The translations under genes and the position numbers were made by a program. A stretch of DNA of 64,000 nt from Gammaproteobacteria bacterium (GTDB lineage: Bacteria; Pseudomonadota; Gammaproteobacteria; Pseudomonadales; Azotimanducaceae), in contig JAPPDJ010000039.1 of the NCBI GenBank assembly GCA_028824555.1, forward strand, positions 1 to 64,000, in the 5' to 3' direction. Positions 26,602 to 35,834 of the stretch are shown here, in pieces. The notes beneath the pieces are model-generated. The model made no database searches and was not told the DNA's origin. It worked only from the letters and a program-made list of their open reading frames with translations. The stretch's first letter is position 1, and each line of letters opens with the position of its first letter.

Positions 26602-27036
26602 GTGAGCATTCAACGAGTCGTCCCGTTCTTGGCGGTCGCCGACATCGCCCGTTCGGTAGCCTTCTACGTGGACGGCCTCGGTTTCGAGATCAAGCTGCAA
26701 TGGCGGCCCGGCGGCGAGCTGCGCTGGTGTCAGATCGAGCAGGGCGGCGCCGCGCTGATGTTGCAGCAGCACGGACCCGGCCAACATGCTGACGGCAAGG
26801 GGCAGGGCGTGGTGCTTTGCGTCTTCTGCGACGATGCCGTGGTGCTTTACCGGCGGTTCCTGGCGAATGGGATCGCGGCCGAGGAGCCCTATGTGGGCAA
26901 TGCGTTGTGGGTGACGCGGGTGGTCGATCCCGATGGCTACAAGGTGGACTTCGAGAGTCCGACGGATGTGCCGGAGGAGATGACGCTGTCGCAGTTGGGA
27001 AGCAAGGGAGCGGGGGAAGGAGGTTGCCGCGAATGA
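26602..27036 (+). CDS. VOC (glyoxalase/bleomycin-resistance fold) protein
   Basis: A 144-residue vicinal-oxygen-chelate protein. It has the paired beta-alpha-beta-beta-beta halves: VVPFLAVADIARSVAFYVDGLGF at the start and ITRVVDPDGY-like WVTRVVDPDGYKVDFESP at the end. Possible metal ligands are in RWCQIE and the final glutamate. Members include dioxygenases, glyoxalases and resistance proteins; specificity is not clear. The GTG start is preceded by a purine-rich GAGAGCCAGG; an earlier start in the repeat would add 16 residues. The stop overlaps the amidase start (ATGA), pointing to coupled expression. Confidence 0.82.
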   Translation: MSIQRVVPFLAVADIARSVAFYVDGLGFEIKLQWRPGGELRWCQIEQGGAALMLQQHGPGQHADGKGQGVVLCVFCDDAVVLYRRFLANGIAAEEPYVGNALWVTRVVDPDGYKVDFESPTDVPEEMTLSQLGSKGAGEGGCRE

Positions 27037-28448
27037 ATGACGAAGACCTTTGTTTCACCTGCGCCACAGACCTCGCGCGGCTGATTCGAGCACGCGAACT
27101 GTCGCCGGTGGAGATCACACGGGCCGTGATCGACCGCATCGAGCGCTTCGACGGTCGCGTCAACGCCTTCTCCCGCTTCGCTCCGCACATGGCCATGCGG
27201 ATGGCAAGGGTCGCCGAAGCCGCAGTGATGGCCGGTGACTCTCTTGGCCCGCTCCACGGCGTTCCCGTCACCATCAAGGACCTTTTCGACCTCGAAGGCT
27301 TCGTCACCGAGTCTGGCTCGCAAACCCAAGCCACCGCCACCGGCAAGCAAGCGGCCAAAAGCGACTCCCCGGTGGCGGCCCGCCTCAAAGCCGCCGGCGC
27401 CGTCATCCTCGGCAAGACCACCACCCCGGAGTTCGGCTGGACAGGGGTGAGCCGCAGCCCCTTAAGCGGGATCACCCACAACCCCTGGAAGCACGGCTTC
27501 AACGCCGGTGCCTCCTCCGCCGGTTCTGGCGCCGCCGCCGCGGCCGGCTTCGCACCCCTGCATCAGGGTTCCGACGGAGCCGGCTCCATCCGAATGCCGT
27601 CGCACTTCAGCGGCGTCTTCGGCATCAAGCCCACATGGGGACGAGTTCCGCACGTCCCTGTACGCAACAACGACCTCGTGTCACACGTTGGCCCGCTATC
27701 CCGCACCGTCGAAGATGCCGCCCTCTTTCTGAATGCCACCGCTGGCGCTCATCCACTCGACCACACGAGCCTCACCGAACCCGCGCCCGACTTCACGGAG
27801 AACCTATCCAGCGACGTCACGGACCTCCGAGTCGCGTTCAGCCCCAACCTAGGCCACGCCCGAGTCGATCCCGAAGTCGCCACGCTAGTCGCCGCCGCTG
27901 CGCGCACTTTCGAATCCGCCGGCTGCGTCGTCGAGGAAGTGAACCCGGAGTGGGGTCCCTTAGGCCCCGAACTCGGCCGCTTCTTCTGGTCCGTCCACGA
28001 AGCCCCCTTGGGGCAATACCTGGAAGAATGGGAGTCCCGCATGGACCCCGGCCTTGTCGCGTGCATCCGAGCCGGCACCGGCCACTCGGCCGAAGACTAC
28101 ATGGCCATGCGCGCCCGCAAGCTCGACTACATCGAACGCCAAAACCGCTTCCTGGCCGACTGGGACCTGCTGCTCACCCCAGCCGTGTCCGTCGCCGCCT
28201 TCCCCGCCACCAGATTGCAGCCCGAACACTGGCCCGAACACCCGTGGGACTGGCTCTCCTGGGCCGAATTCTCCTACCCCTTCAACATGAGCGGCCTCCC
28301 CGCCGCCAGCATCCCCTGCGGCTGGACCGAAGCCGGCCTCCCGGTGGGCCTGCAAATCGTCGCCCGCCGCGGCGAAGACGCCAGGGTGCTTCAAGCCGCC
28401 GCCACCTTCGAACGCGCTCAGCCTTGGGTTCACCGGCGCCCTTTCTGA
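27033..28448 (+). CDS. Amidase (amidase-signature family)
   Basis: A 471-residue amidase-signature hydrolase. The Ser-cisSer-Lys triad is visible: lysine in PVTIKDLFD, the glycine/serine-rich loop GASSAGSGAAAAAG (a variant of GGSSGGSAAA), and the nucleophile region QGSDGAGSIRMP. The C-terminal FNMSGLPAASIPCG and GLPVGLQIVA are family-typical. AAGGAGG nine nt upstream supports this ATG, which overlaps the VOC stop. It would hydrolyse an aliphatic or aryl amide in the cytoplasm. The neighbours (hydrolase, VOC) suggest a shared degradative route. GatA is unlikely because gatBC are absent and the loop differs. Confidence 0.92.
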   Translation: MNDEDLCFTCATDLARLIRARELSPVEITRAVIDRIERFDGRVNAFSRFAPHMAMRMARVAEAAVMAGDSLGPLHGVPVTIKDLFDLEGFVTESGSQTQATATGKQAAKSDSPVAARLKAAGAVILGKTTTPEFGWTGVSRSPLSGITHNPWKHGFNAGASSAGSGAAAAAGFAPLHQGSDGAGSIRMPSHFSGVFGIKPTWGRVPHVPVRNNDLVSHVGPLSRTVEDAALFLNATAGAHPLDHTSLTEPAPDFTENLSSDVTDLRVAFSPNLGHARVDPEVATLVAAAARTFESAGCVVEEVNPEWGPLGPELGRFFWSVHEAPLGQYLEEWESRMDPGLVACIRAGTGHSAEDYMAMRARKLDYIERQNRFLADWDLLLTPAVSVAAFPATRLQPEHWPEHPWDWLSWAEFSYPFNMSGLPAASIPCGWTEAGLPVGLQIVARRGEDARVLQAAATFERAQPWVHRRPF

Positions 28449-28464
28449 GCGGGGCCCCTTGCGG

Positions 28465-28503
28465 CGAGGACGTCCCGTCCTCGTAACGTGCGGCAAGGCA
28501 CGT
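28465..28503. repeat. Small palindromic repeat pair after amidase
   Basis: CGAGGACG/CGTCCTCG (8-bp stem, 3-nt loop) is followed by ACGTGC/GCACGT. The design matches inner parts of the class A and B elements, and it may serve as a terminator for the amidase operon. Confidence 0.5.
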
Positions 28504-28578
28504 CGCTTGGTGGGAGCAAAGTGGCCCTCGCAGGGAAGCGCGCCATGGGGGGCTTGTACGCAATATCCTCCGATTATT

Positions 28579-28602
28579 GCGGATAATGTATACATTTTCC
28601 GC
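28579..28602. promoter_or_regulatory. 24-bp near-perfect palindrome upstream of ATPase gene
   Basis: A 24-bp dyad with 22 of 24 positions symmetrical, centred on AATGTATACATT and ending GCGGA/TCCGC, lies 49 nt before the ATPase start in an AT-rich patch. The adjacent GATTATTGCGGATAAT partly repeats its arm. This is a likely operator; the regulator is not identified. Confidence 0.6.
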
Positions 28603-28651
28603 AACATGTCGTGCAAAATGCATAGATTTGTGAATCGAGAGCGCTGCAGCC

Positions 28652-30064
28652 ATGAGACGCGGAGAAGCACAACAGATGCTCGCCGCCACCAACCGATGGT
28701 GGCGCGACCCCACCGGATGGATCGCGGACGACCCCGACCTACGCGAAGCCGCACGCGCACCGTTCCGGTACAGCACCGATGTGTTGTCGGATCTCACTCC
28801 CGGTGGGTTGTACGTCCTGCGCGGTCCTCGGCGCGTTGGCAAAACCGTTGCCGTCAAGAACGCGGTCCACGAACTCGTGAGTTCCGGTACGCCAGCAAGA
28901 AGCATCGTTCATATGGCGGTGGACGGGCTGCGCAGCCGAGACCTCGGGCTCTTAGTCGATGCAGCCGATGGCTTGATGCCGGAACATGGTCACAGGTGTT
29001 GGTTCATCGACGAGATCACCGGCATTGCCGATGGCTGGCCCGAACGAATCAAGTGGCTGCGTGACAACGACCCTCGCTTTCGCACGGACACGGTGGTGCT
29101 TACGGGCTCCTCTGCGGCCGACCTGACCGGAGCCACAAAGGCATTGGCCGGCCGGCGGGGCGAAGCAACGGCTCCGGATCGCGTATTGCTACCTATGGGC
29201 TTTCGATCCTTTACCCGCCTTGTTTCATCCGAAGTGCCCTCGACCGACCTGCCACGATCCGGTTCGCTACGACGAATCCCGGACATCAGCCACGACACCT
29301 TGAAGGAAGCCCTCCTCGAACTGGCCCCGTGGCAAGACGTGCTGGTTCGCGCGTGGGAGAGCTACCTTGGATGCGGCGGATTCCCAACCGCAGTGGCGCA
29401 CTTCGCCGCCACACGAGAGGAACCCTTGGCCCTCCGGCGAAGTCTGGTGGACGTTATCCACGGCGATGCCTTTCGTCGGGCCGACTGGTCGCAGTCACAA
29501 AGCACGGACTTGCTGAGACGCCTCGGGGCGGGCCTCTGCTCACCACTCAATGTCGCCTCCCTCGCAAACGACACCGGCATCGCGCAAGGGACCATGAAGC
29601 GCCGTCTCGACGAGCTGCGAGAAGCGTTCGTCATTTGGCCTTGCTACCGCGAAGACGACCTGCGCCCGAAGCTCGGCGCACAGCCGAAGGTGTACTTCAC
29701 AGACCCGATCTATGCCACTCTTGCCCCCGATGCTGCAGTCGACTACTCGCTCCTTTCGCAACAGCAGCTAGGCATGGCGCTCCTGCGTGCGGCCGAACGC
29801 GAGGCTCCGGGTGCCCATGTCGAGTTCGACCGAGTGCTGCACCATCGCACGGCCACCCGCAAGGAAATCGACTTCGTGGGGCCAGGCTTTGGCGGCCTTG
29901 CCTTCGAGTCCAAGTACGTTGACGGCGGCTGGCGAAGGGACGCGCTTACGCTACGTGCATCACGCTGGCGAGGCGTTGTCGCAACCCGCTCGGAGATAGA
30001 TGTCTCGGATTCTGACGTCTTGGCCGTGCCAGTCGCACTCCTCGCGTGGCTGGTTGACTCATGA
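28652..30064 (+). CDS. AAA-type ATPase with DUF4143-like C-terminal nuclease-fold domain
   Basis: A 470-residue protein of the large bacterial/archaeal ATPase family annotated ATP-binding protein/DUF4143. Walker A is GPRRVGKT (residues 58-65), Walker B HRCWFIDEITG, and VVLTGSS is sensor 1. A winged-helix-like middle (LNVASLANDTGIAQGTMKRRLDELREAF) precedes a C-terminal PD-(D/E)xK-like core, KEIDFVG with FESK. The function is uncertain; members are suspected in mobile-element or toxin-like contexts. An in-frame ATG 24 nt downstream has a better ribosome site (GGAGAAG), so the start may be later. It stands alone after a strong palindrome. A diverged paralogue is at 41495-42844. Confidence 0.8.
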   Translation: MRRGEAQQMLAATNRWWRDPTGWIADDPDLREAARAPFRYSTDVLSDLTPGGLYVLRGPRRVGKTVAVKNAVHELVSSGTPARSIVHMAVDGLRSRDLGLLVDAADGLMPEHGHRCWFIDEITGIADGWPERIKWLRDNDPRFRTDTVVLTGSSAADLTGATKALAGRRGEATAPDRVLLPMGFRSFTRLVSSEVPSTDLPRSGSLRRIPDISHDTLKEALLELAPWQDVLVRAWESYLGCGGFPTAVAHFAATREEPLALRRSLVDVIHGDAFRRADWSQSQSTDLLRRLGAGLCSPLNVASLANDTGIAQGTMKRRLDELREAFVIWPCYREDDLRPKLGAQPKVYFTDPIYATLAPDAAVDYSLLSQQQLGMALLRAAEREAPGAHVEFDRVLHHRTATRKEIDFVGPGFGGLAFESKYVDGGWRRDALTLRASRWRGVVATRSEIDVSDSDVLAVPVALLAWLVDS

Positions 30065-30281
30065 AGCGCGCCTTGAGAAAAGGACGGGCTGGCCGACCGC
30101 GTCCAGTGGTTTTCCTCCGCCAAGTAACCCGGAACGCCTTCACTTGTTCCGGCTCCGTGGTGATGTGCTCGATCTGGTTGAACAAACGGTGCAGGTTGCA
30201 GACATGGTTGGGGGAACCGTGTAGGGTTGCGCGCCTTTGGTTGGGCCTTGGTTTTGGGCATTTGCGAGGAGGGCAATCGAC

Positions 30282-31037
30282 ATGAGGCTTGAGGACGTTC
30301 GGCACATTGCCGTGCTTGGCGGTGGCGTGATGGGGGGCGGGATTGCCCAGATCATGGCGGGGCTTGGTGGGTATCGGGTGACGGTGCGCGACCTTACCCA
30401 AGAGATTCTCGACGAGACCCGAGAGGAGGTGGTCGAGCGCAAGTGGGGCGTGAAGCGGGCGGTGGAGAAGGGCAAGCTTGGCTTCGACCAGGCGTTGCGG
30501 GCCATCGAGAACGTGAGCTACACGCTGGATTTGGCCGACATCGCGGATTGCGACCTCATCATCGAGGCGGTGCCGGAGAAGCTCGAGCTCAAGCAGCAGG
30601 TGTTTGCGGAGCTCGACGGCATCGTCAAGGCGGACTCGATCTTCGCTTCCAACACATCCGGCTTCGTGATTGCCGAGCTTGCGCGGGACGTGAGCGAAGC
30701 GCGCAAGGCCAACTTCATCGGCATGCATTTCTCGAACCCCGTGCCGGTGATGCGGATGCTGGAGGTCATCTCCACGGAGGAATCGGATCCGGAGGTCGCG
30801 GAAATCGCCAAGGCGGTGGGGGAGAAGGCTGGTCGGGTGGTCTCGATGGTGAAGGACAAGCCGGGAACGTATGGCTTCATCCTGAACCGCGTCTTTGCCG
30901 CTGCGGCGCGTGAGGCGCGGCAGATTGTGGACGACGGCCTGGCTACACCGGAGGATGTGGACAAGGCGATGATCACCGGGCGGAACTGGCCGGCGGCGTT
31001 CTTTGGCTCGCGGGGTGGTATCGGGAAGCAGTGGTAG
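30282..31037 (+). CDS. 3-hydroxyacyl-CoA dehydrogenase, short C-terminus
   Basis: A 251-residue NAD-dependent 3-hydroxyacyl-CoA dehydrogenase. The Rossmann motif is VLGGGVMGGGIAQ, the catalytic region reads ASNTSGFVIAELA and GMHFSNPVPVM, with a conserved FILNRV entering the C-terminal dimer domain. That domain is cut short: it stops about 50 residues in (GRNWPAAFFGSRGGIGKQW), where full-length family members of about 280-300 residues continue. It may be truncated or a short variant. GAGGAGGG eight nt before the ATG supports the start. The 217 bp upstream (30065-30281) holds no gene I can support. Confidence 0.85.
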   Translation: MRLEDVRHIAVLGGGVMGGGIAQIMAGLGGYRVTVRDLTQEILDETREEVVERKWGVKRAVEKGKLGFDQALRAIENVSYTLDLADIADCDLIIEAVPEKLELKQQVFAELDGIVKADSIFASNTSGFVIAELARDVSEARKANFIGMHFSNPVPVMRMLEVISTEESDPEVAEIAKAVGEKAGRVVSMVKDKPGTYGFILNRVFAAAAREARQIVDDGLATPEDVDKAMITGRNWPAAFFGSRGGIGKQW

Positions 31038-31082
31038 ATGGGGCGATGCATGCGTCGTCTCTACCCCGATGCAAATGACGTA

Positions 31083-31213
31083 GGGGCGACCCTTGTGGTC
31101 GCCCTTGTCGATTTTGAACCGCGATCGTTTGACTCCCGGGCACGGACAAGGACAGCCCGTACGGCGACGCGCCTGCGGCGCGTAGGGAAATCAGAATGCC
31201 TTCCCTCCAAGGG
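31083..31213. repeat. Class D and half class A repeats between dehydrogenase and nitroreductase
   Basis: A class D hairpin (GGGCGACC at 31084-31091, GGTCGCCC at 31097-31104) is followed by ACGCGCC/GGCGCGT (31167-31183) and one class A arm (TCAGAATGCCTTCCCTCC). The partner arm of the class A element is missing, so this is a partial copy. Confidence 0.65.
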
Positions 31214-31230
31214 CTTGTTTGGGTGGATGC

Positions 31231-31926
31231 ATGGAACTCTATGACGTGATGCGGACTACGTTTGCGGCGCGGGATTTCGTCGACGAGCCCGTGCCGGACG
31301 AGGTGCTGCATCGGATTCTCGACAACGCACGGTTTGCGCCGAGTGGCGGGAATCGGCAGGGGTGGCGCGTGATCGTCGTGCGCGATTCGGCCAAGCGGGA
31401 AGCGCTCGTTTCCCTGATCGAGCCGACCTTTCGTCGCTATCTGGCGGAAGTGCGGGCTGGGGCCAATCCTTGGAACGTGGTGGAGCCGGCCGAGGTTAGC
31501 CAAGAGGCGCTCGATGCGGTGGTGATTCCGCCGGGCTTCATCGAGCGGTTGGTTCGGGCGCCGGTGCTGCTCTTGGTGACGGTGGACTTGGCGGTGGTGG
31601 CGGCGATGGACCGGCATCTGTCACGCATCGGTGTCGTCCCAGGCGGTTCGATCTACCCTTTTGTCTGGAACATCCTTCTGGCCGCTCGGAACGAAGGGCT
31701 CGGCGGCACGCTCACTACCTTTGTGGCGGCACGGGAACCGGATGTGAAGGCGCTGTTCGACATTCCGGAAAGCCACGCCGTCGCAGCAATGTTGCCGATG
31801 GGCAAGCCGATGCGACAACTGACAAGGCTCTCGCGCAAGCCTGTGGGGGCGTTTGCCACGGTGGATGGATTCGAGGGCGCGGCGCTTGCGGAACGTGCCG
31901 ATGAAGCCACTGGCCCGAAGGCGTGA
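31231..31926 (+). CDS. Nitroreductase family protein
   Basis: An FMN-dependent oxidoreductase of 231 residues. The family FMN-binding start (MRTTFAARDF, then DNARFAPSGGNRQGWRVIVV) and the C-terminal LLAARNEGLGGTLTTF are clear. Roles in the family range from nitro-compound reduction to dehalogenation and cofactor chemistry. The ATG chosen gives the canonical MELYDVMRT start just beyond a repeat; the start 12 nt upstream lies in repeat-derived sequence. It probably has its own promoter within the mosaic upstream. Confidence 0.88.
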   Translation: MELYDVMRTTFAARDFVDEPVPDEVLHRILDNARFAPSGGNRQGWRVIVVRDSAKREALVSLIEPTFRRYLAEVRAGANPWNVVEPAEVSQEALDAVVIPPGFIERLVRAPVLLLVTVDLAVVAAMDRHLSRIGVVPGGSIYPFVWNILLAARNEGLGGTLTTFVAAREPDVKALFDIPESHAVAAMLPMGKPMRQLTRLSRKPVGAFATVDGFEGAALAERADEATGPKA

Positions 31927-32105
31927 AGCGGAGGCCCTCTTGTCGACAATGGGGTTGCAGGAGGCGATCTCGCGTGGTTGCCGGTCGGTGAGCGGAAAAG
32001 AAAGTTGTCAGCCTACGCCTGAGTAGGAGGCATGGGCTGCGTCGGGTTGTTGACGCTGAATTGCGGGTACGTCGCCGCGCAAACCTCAAGTTTGGAGTTG
32101 TCGAT

Positions 32106-34775
32106 ATGTTGGTTCGCATCATCCGCCCGGCGCGGTGTCCGGGCGGCACTCGCGTGTTCAGATTGCTGTCGCAATTGCTCATTTCGGCAGTTGCCTTTGG
32201 CATGGCGGCGCAGGATGCGCCGTTGGCATTGCGAACCGTGGTGGCTGAGGGTGGCGAGATGCTGGCGTTGCCTGAGGTTGCATCGGCCAGTGTCGGGTCG
32301 CTTGGCGGGATGGCGGTCGAGGTCGTGACCGAGGGCGGGGTTCGCACTTGGCGAGTCAGCTACGGCGGACGCACGTACACGACTCATGCGGCTGAGGGCA
32401 GCAAGCCGACGCGTCGGGTGTTCGACCCAGCCTCGCGACGCTTTCGCGTTGTGGAACCCGTGCTCCGGGTTGACGTGGACGAACCGGAACGGCTGTCAGC
32501 GTTGGTGCGTGAAGTCGATGCGGCTTCTGCGAAGGCCTATCCTGGGCTTGGATTCGCGCTGATTCGGCTCGCCCCTGGCAGCGACCCCATCGTGGCTCGG
32601 GAGCGGCTGGCATCGGGCCAAAGCGGCGTATCTGCCAGTTTGCAGTTGCGGGCGCCGATTCGACGCCCGATGTACGCGCCTCCACCCGGCGGGATTCCTG
32701 GGGAGCCCACCGTCGGCGGGCTGGTCGCGAACTCGAAGACGGATCTGAAAGCGGATCTGCTGGTGTTCTTCAACGGCACGCGGCTTGTCTCCGAGGACAA
32801 TGTGGATGCAGAGGTGGCCGTTTACAACTGGGGAGCTGCGGACTCCGAAGCCGGAACGCTTCACATCCAGCTTGCCTCCGACCCCGATTTTGACGAAGTA
32901 ATCGTGGAAAGGTCGAGTTCGGTGCCTGCATTGGGAGCGAAGGGCAGCTACTCGGTCACCGTTCCCCTGCGCATCGCGGGCCTCGCGCCAAACGCCGTGT
33001 ACTACCTCCTGGCCTACATGGAGGAGCAGGACAGCGAAATCGCTGGGCGTGCCTTCACCAACTACGACTACAGCGGCTTTCGGCTCGACGCGGCGGGCCG
33101 TGTGCAAGTTCGGTGTCGGGAGCCTGGACGGGGTGGCCTTCCCGGTGTCGACGACCCGTTGCGGGCTGAGCAATGGCACCTCGCCAACAGGGGCCAAACG
33201 GCATGGGCCGCGAACGGCGGAAGGCGCAATGAGGACCTTCGTCTCGGCACCCTTGTTGGCAGCCGCATCGATGGTTCGGGGGTGCGCGTGGCGGTGGTGG
33301 ATACGGGCCTCGAGACCTGCCACCCGGACCTTGCCGCCGCAGTCGAGGTTGGCGCGTCGTTCAACTTTAACGTCGGTACCAGCCCGGCCGACTGGAACCC
33401 GGCCCTGACGGACGACCCGTTCAACGTCTACCCCACCGGGGACCACGGCACCAGCGTTGCGGGCCTGATCGCCGCCGAAGCCATGAACGGCATCGGTGGT
33501 CGGGGGGTGTCGCCGGGGGCACTGCTGCGGGGCTACAACTTCCTCAGCGCTCTGGACTATGACATCGGCATTTTCCTCGACGCACTCGGCGGCAGCACCT
33601 TCGCGCCGGATTCTTCGGACGTGGACATCTTCAACATGAGCTTTGGCTCGATCGGCTGGGCCGGCAATGCTGGCCCGGAGGAGGAGGGTCTCTTCGGCTG
33701 GGGCGTGCGCCGCCTGCGCGGCGGCCTCGGCGCCATCTACGTCAAGTCTGCAGGCAACGGCTTCGGCAGCTGCAGGTCCCTTCGGTACGACCTCAACGAC
33801 GCGATCGGCTGCCTCGGCGCCAACGCCGACGACACCAACAACCTGCCCTACGTCATCGTCGTCGGCGGGCTGAATGCGCAGGGAAGGCGAGCAAGCTACG
33901 CCAGCGTCGGTGCGAATCTGTGGGTCAGCTCTCCGGCAGGTGAGTTCGGCGTCACCCATCCCGCCATGGTCACCACCGATCAAATGGGGGATGCCGCCGG
34001 CTACGGAGTTTTCTTCGGCGACAACCTTGCCAGCCAAACGGAGGTGAATCCACATCGGGACTACACCAGCCTTTTCAATGGCACGTCGTCTGCGGCACCC
34101 AATCTGGCCGGGGTGATTGCCATCCTGCTGGATGCCGAGCCGGAGTTGACATGGCGCGACGTCAAGCATCTTCTGGCGAGCACTGCCCGTCGGGTGGATG
34201 CGGGCGCGAGGGACCGGGACGAGACGTTCCGGGGCCAGACTCGCACGGTGCAGCATGGCTGGATTCGGAATGGCGCCGGTTATCGCTTCCACAACTGGTA
34301 TGGCTTCGGCGGGGTGCATGCAAGGCAGGCCTTGAGTGCGGCGCGGCGTCACATGCCGGGGTCGCTTGGTGAGTTCCGGCAGTCCGGATGGTTCGCCGGT
34401 GGGGGAGGACGCATTCCGGACAACCGTGGCCGAGGGGTCACCACAACGTTGGACGTCGCCGGCTTACCTGCGGGCGCCAACATCGAGGCGACGGTGGTCG
34501 AGGTGGAACTCGACCACCCCTTCCCGCACGACCTTGGCATCGAACTGCTTTCGCCAGAAGGCACGCCCAGCATTCTGAATCCGGTTTTCAACGAGGTGCT
34601 GGCAATCGACCGGGAGGGGGCACCGCTGCGCTGGCGGCTCTTGAGCAATGCGTTCTATGGCGAAGCTCCAAACGGGGAATGGTCCTTGACCGTGTTTGAC
34701 GGTGCGACTGGTGACGCGGGGACCCTCGTAGGGTGGAACCTACGGTTCTTCTACGGCGATCATCCAGACGGTTAG
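32106..34775 (+). CDS. Secreted subtilisin-like (S8) serine protease with C-terminal P-domain
   Basis: An exported protease of 889 residues. A signal peptide (FRLLSQLLISAVAFGMAAQ) is followed by a long ~330-residue N-terminal region, probably a propeptide plus a beta-sandwich-like part. The S8 domain has D399 (VAVVDTGLE), H447 (GDHGTSVAGLI) and S661 (NGTSSAAPNLAGV). The last ~110 residues form a kexin/proprotein-convertase P-domain (VEVELDHPFPHDLGIELLSPEGT, NGEWSLTVFDGATGDAGTL), which usually aids folding. Such enzymes act outside the cell or in the periplasm. A start 45 nt upstream is possible, but GGAG and the signal peptide position favour this ATG. No operon partner. Left gap 31927-32105 shows only a leader. 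Confidence 0.92.
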   Translation: MLVRIIRPARCPGGTRVFRLLSQLLISAVAFGMAAQDAPLALRTVVAEGGEMLALPEVASASVGSLGGMAVEVVTEGGVRTWRVSYGGRTYTTHAAEGSKPTRRVFDPASRRFRVVEPVLRVDVDEPERLSALVREVDAASAKAYPGLGFALIRLAPGSDPIVARERLASGQSGVSASLQLRAPIRRPMYAPPPGGIPGEPTVGGLVANSKTDLKADLLVFFNGTRLVSEDNVDAEVAVYNWGAADSEAGTLHIQLASDPDFDEVIVERSSSVPALGAKGSYSVTVPLRIAGLAPNAVYYLLAYMEEQDSEIAGRAFTNYDYSGFRLDAAGRVQVRCREPGRGGLPGVDDPLRAEQWHLANRGQTAWAANGGRRNEDLRLGTLVGSRIDGSGVRVAVVDTGLETCHPDLAAAVEVGASFNFNVGTSPADWNPALTDDPFNVYPTGDHGTSVAGLIAAEAMNGIGGRGVSPGALLRGYNFLSALDYDIGIFLDALGGSTFAPDSSDVDIFNMSFGSIGWAGNAGPEEEGLFGWGVRRLRGGLGAIYVKSAGNGFGSCRSLRYDLNDAIGCLGANADDTNNLPYVIVVGGLNAQGRRASYASVGANLWVSSPAGEFGVTHPAMVTTDQMGDAAGYGVFFGDNLASQTEVNPHRDYTSLFNGTSSAAPNLAGVIAILLDAEPELTWRDVKHLLASTARRVDAGARDRDETFRGQTRTVQHGWIRNGAGYRFHNWYGFGGVHARQALSAARRHMPGSLGEFRQSGWFAGGGGRIPDNRGRGVTTTLDVAGLPAGANIEATVVEVELDHPFPHDLGIELLSPEGTPSILNPVFNEVLAIDREGAPLRWRLLSNAFYGEAPNGEWSLTVFDGATGDAGTLVGWNLRFFYGDHPDG

Positions 34776-34821
34776 CAACCTTCCCGATCAGGTGCTTCCG
34801 GAGCGTACTTCGCGCAAGGCC

Positions 34822-35772
34822 CTATGTCCCAGCGAAGAACCTCTGCGGATTGTCGACGAACAACGTGTCGATAGTGCTGTCGGTTACGCCCATGTCCTTG
34901 AGGTCCGGGATCACGTGGCGGTGCATGTATAGGAACTGGTCGGGGTTGGCCAGGGTGAAGGCGTGTTCGTCTGGGATCTTGCCGTCCGGGCCCTCGTTGT
35001 GGATATGCAGGCAAATGCAGTCGTGGGCGGGGCAGAGGCGGTCGCCGTAGCCCATGTCGATGAGTGCCTTGAGGGTCACGGTGCGCATGTGCGGGCTGAC
35101 GAAACGGCCGGGGTAGCGGTCTAGGCCCAAGTAGCAGCCCTGGTCCAGAATCCACTTCAGGTATTCGGTGTCCGTGGTGTCGTTGGAATGGTCGATCTTG
35201 ACGCGGGTGAGATCGACGCCTTCCTCCTTGAGGATGGCGATCTGCCGGCGTGCGACCTGGCCCGTGGGGTAGGAGTGCACCATGATCGGCAGGCCCGTCT
35301 CGTTGTGGGCTCGGGCGACGGCGCGAGCCATGATTTCGAGCTCCGGGGTGACGCCCTCGAAGTCGGCGGCGCACTTGAGGATGCCGGCCTTGATGTCGGT
35401 GCCGCGGAAGCCCTCTTCGATGTCGCGAATGAACTCCCGCGCCATCTGATTCGGGGAGACGCCGTGGATGAAGCGTGGCACGTCCAGCCACCAGCCGGTG
35501 ACGTTGACGATGTTGACGCCGGACTCGGTAGAGACGCGGCGGAGCAGGTCGGGGTCGCGGCCGAGGTCGAAGGTGGTTGCGTCGATCATGGTATCGATGC
35601 CGCCGGCCTTGGCGCGCTTGAGGCAGTCGATGGCGCGTTGTTCGCGATTCGGGCCCAAGAGGTCCGGGTAGCTGCGGTACATGCCGCTCGCGCTCACCAT
35701 CACGTGCTCGTGCATGAGGGTGAAGCCCATGTCGGCGGGGTCGAGCGGGCCGGTCACGGAGTTGATGGTCAT
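34822..35772 (-). CDS. Phosphotriesterase-related (PTE/PLL family) metal-dependent hydrolase
   Basis: A 316-residue amidohydrolase-superfamily enzyme of the phosphotriesterase group. The binuclear metal site is readable: HEH in FTLMHEHV, the bridging lysine in AGILKCAAD, histidines in MVHSYPTG and KIDHSNDT, and the aspartate in PAHDCI. Family members act as lactonases, and some as esterases for phosphotriesters; this one is most safely called PTE-like. GAGGAGG six to seven nt before the ATG fixes the start; upstream in-frame codons are repeat sequence. It is convergent with the protease gene. Confidence 0.9.
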   Translation of the reverse strand: MTINSVTGPLDPADMGFTLMHEHVMVSASGMYRSYPDLLGPNREQRAIDCLKRAKAGGIDTMIDATTFDLGRDPDLLRRVSTESGVNIVNVTGWWLDVPRFIHGVSPNQMAREFIRDIEEGFRGTDIKAGILKCAADFEGVTPELEIMARAVARAHNETGLPIMVHSYPTGQVARRQIAILKEEGVDLTRVKIDHSNDTTDTEYLKWILDQGCYLGLDRYPGRFVSPHMRTVTLKALIDMGYGDRLCPAHDCICLHIHNEGPDGKIPDEHAFTLANPDQFLYMHRHVIPDLKDMGVTDSTIDTLFVDNPQRFFAGT

Positions 35773-35834
35773 GGCTGCGCCTCCTCGTGAGTGCGCCAAG
35801 CGTAACCTAGGAGCTTGCGCAGTAGAACGCAGTT

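Noticed and set aside
30065-30281. Possible gene fragment between the ATPase and dehydrogenase genes
   Set aside because: A minus-strand stretch (IEHITTEPEQVKAF) looks protein-like but has no start, stop context or recognisable family.
32496-34352. 618-codon minus-strand open frame
   Set aside because: Antisense to the protease gene, whose catalytic triad is intact; no domain is recognisable.
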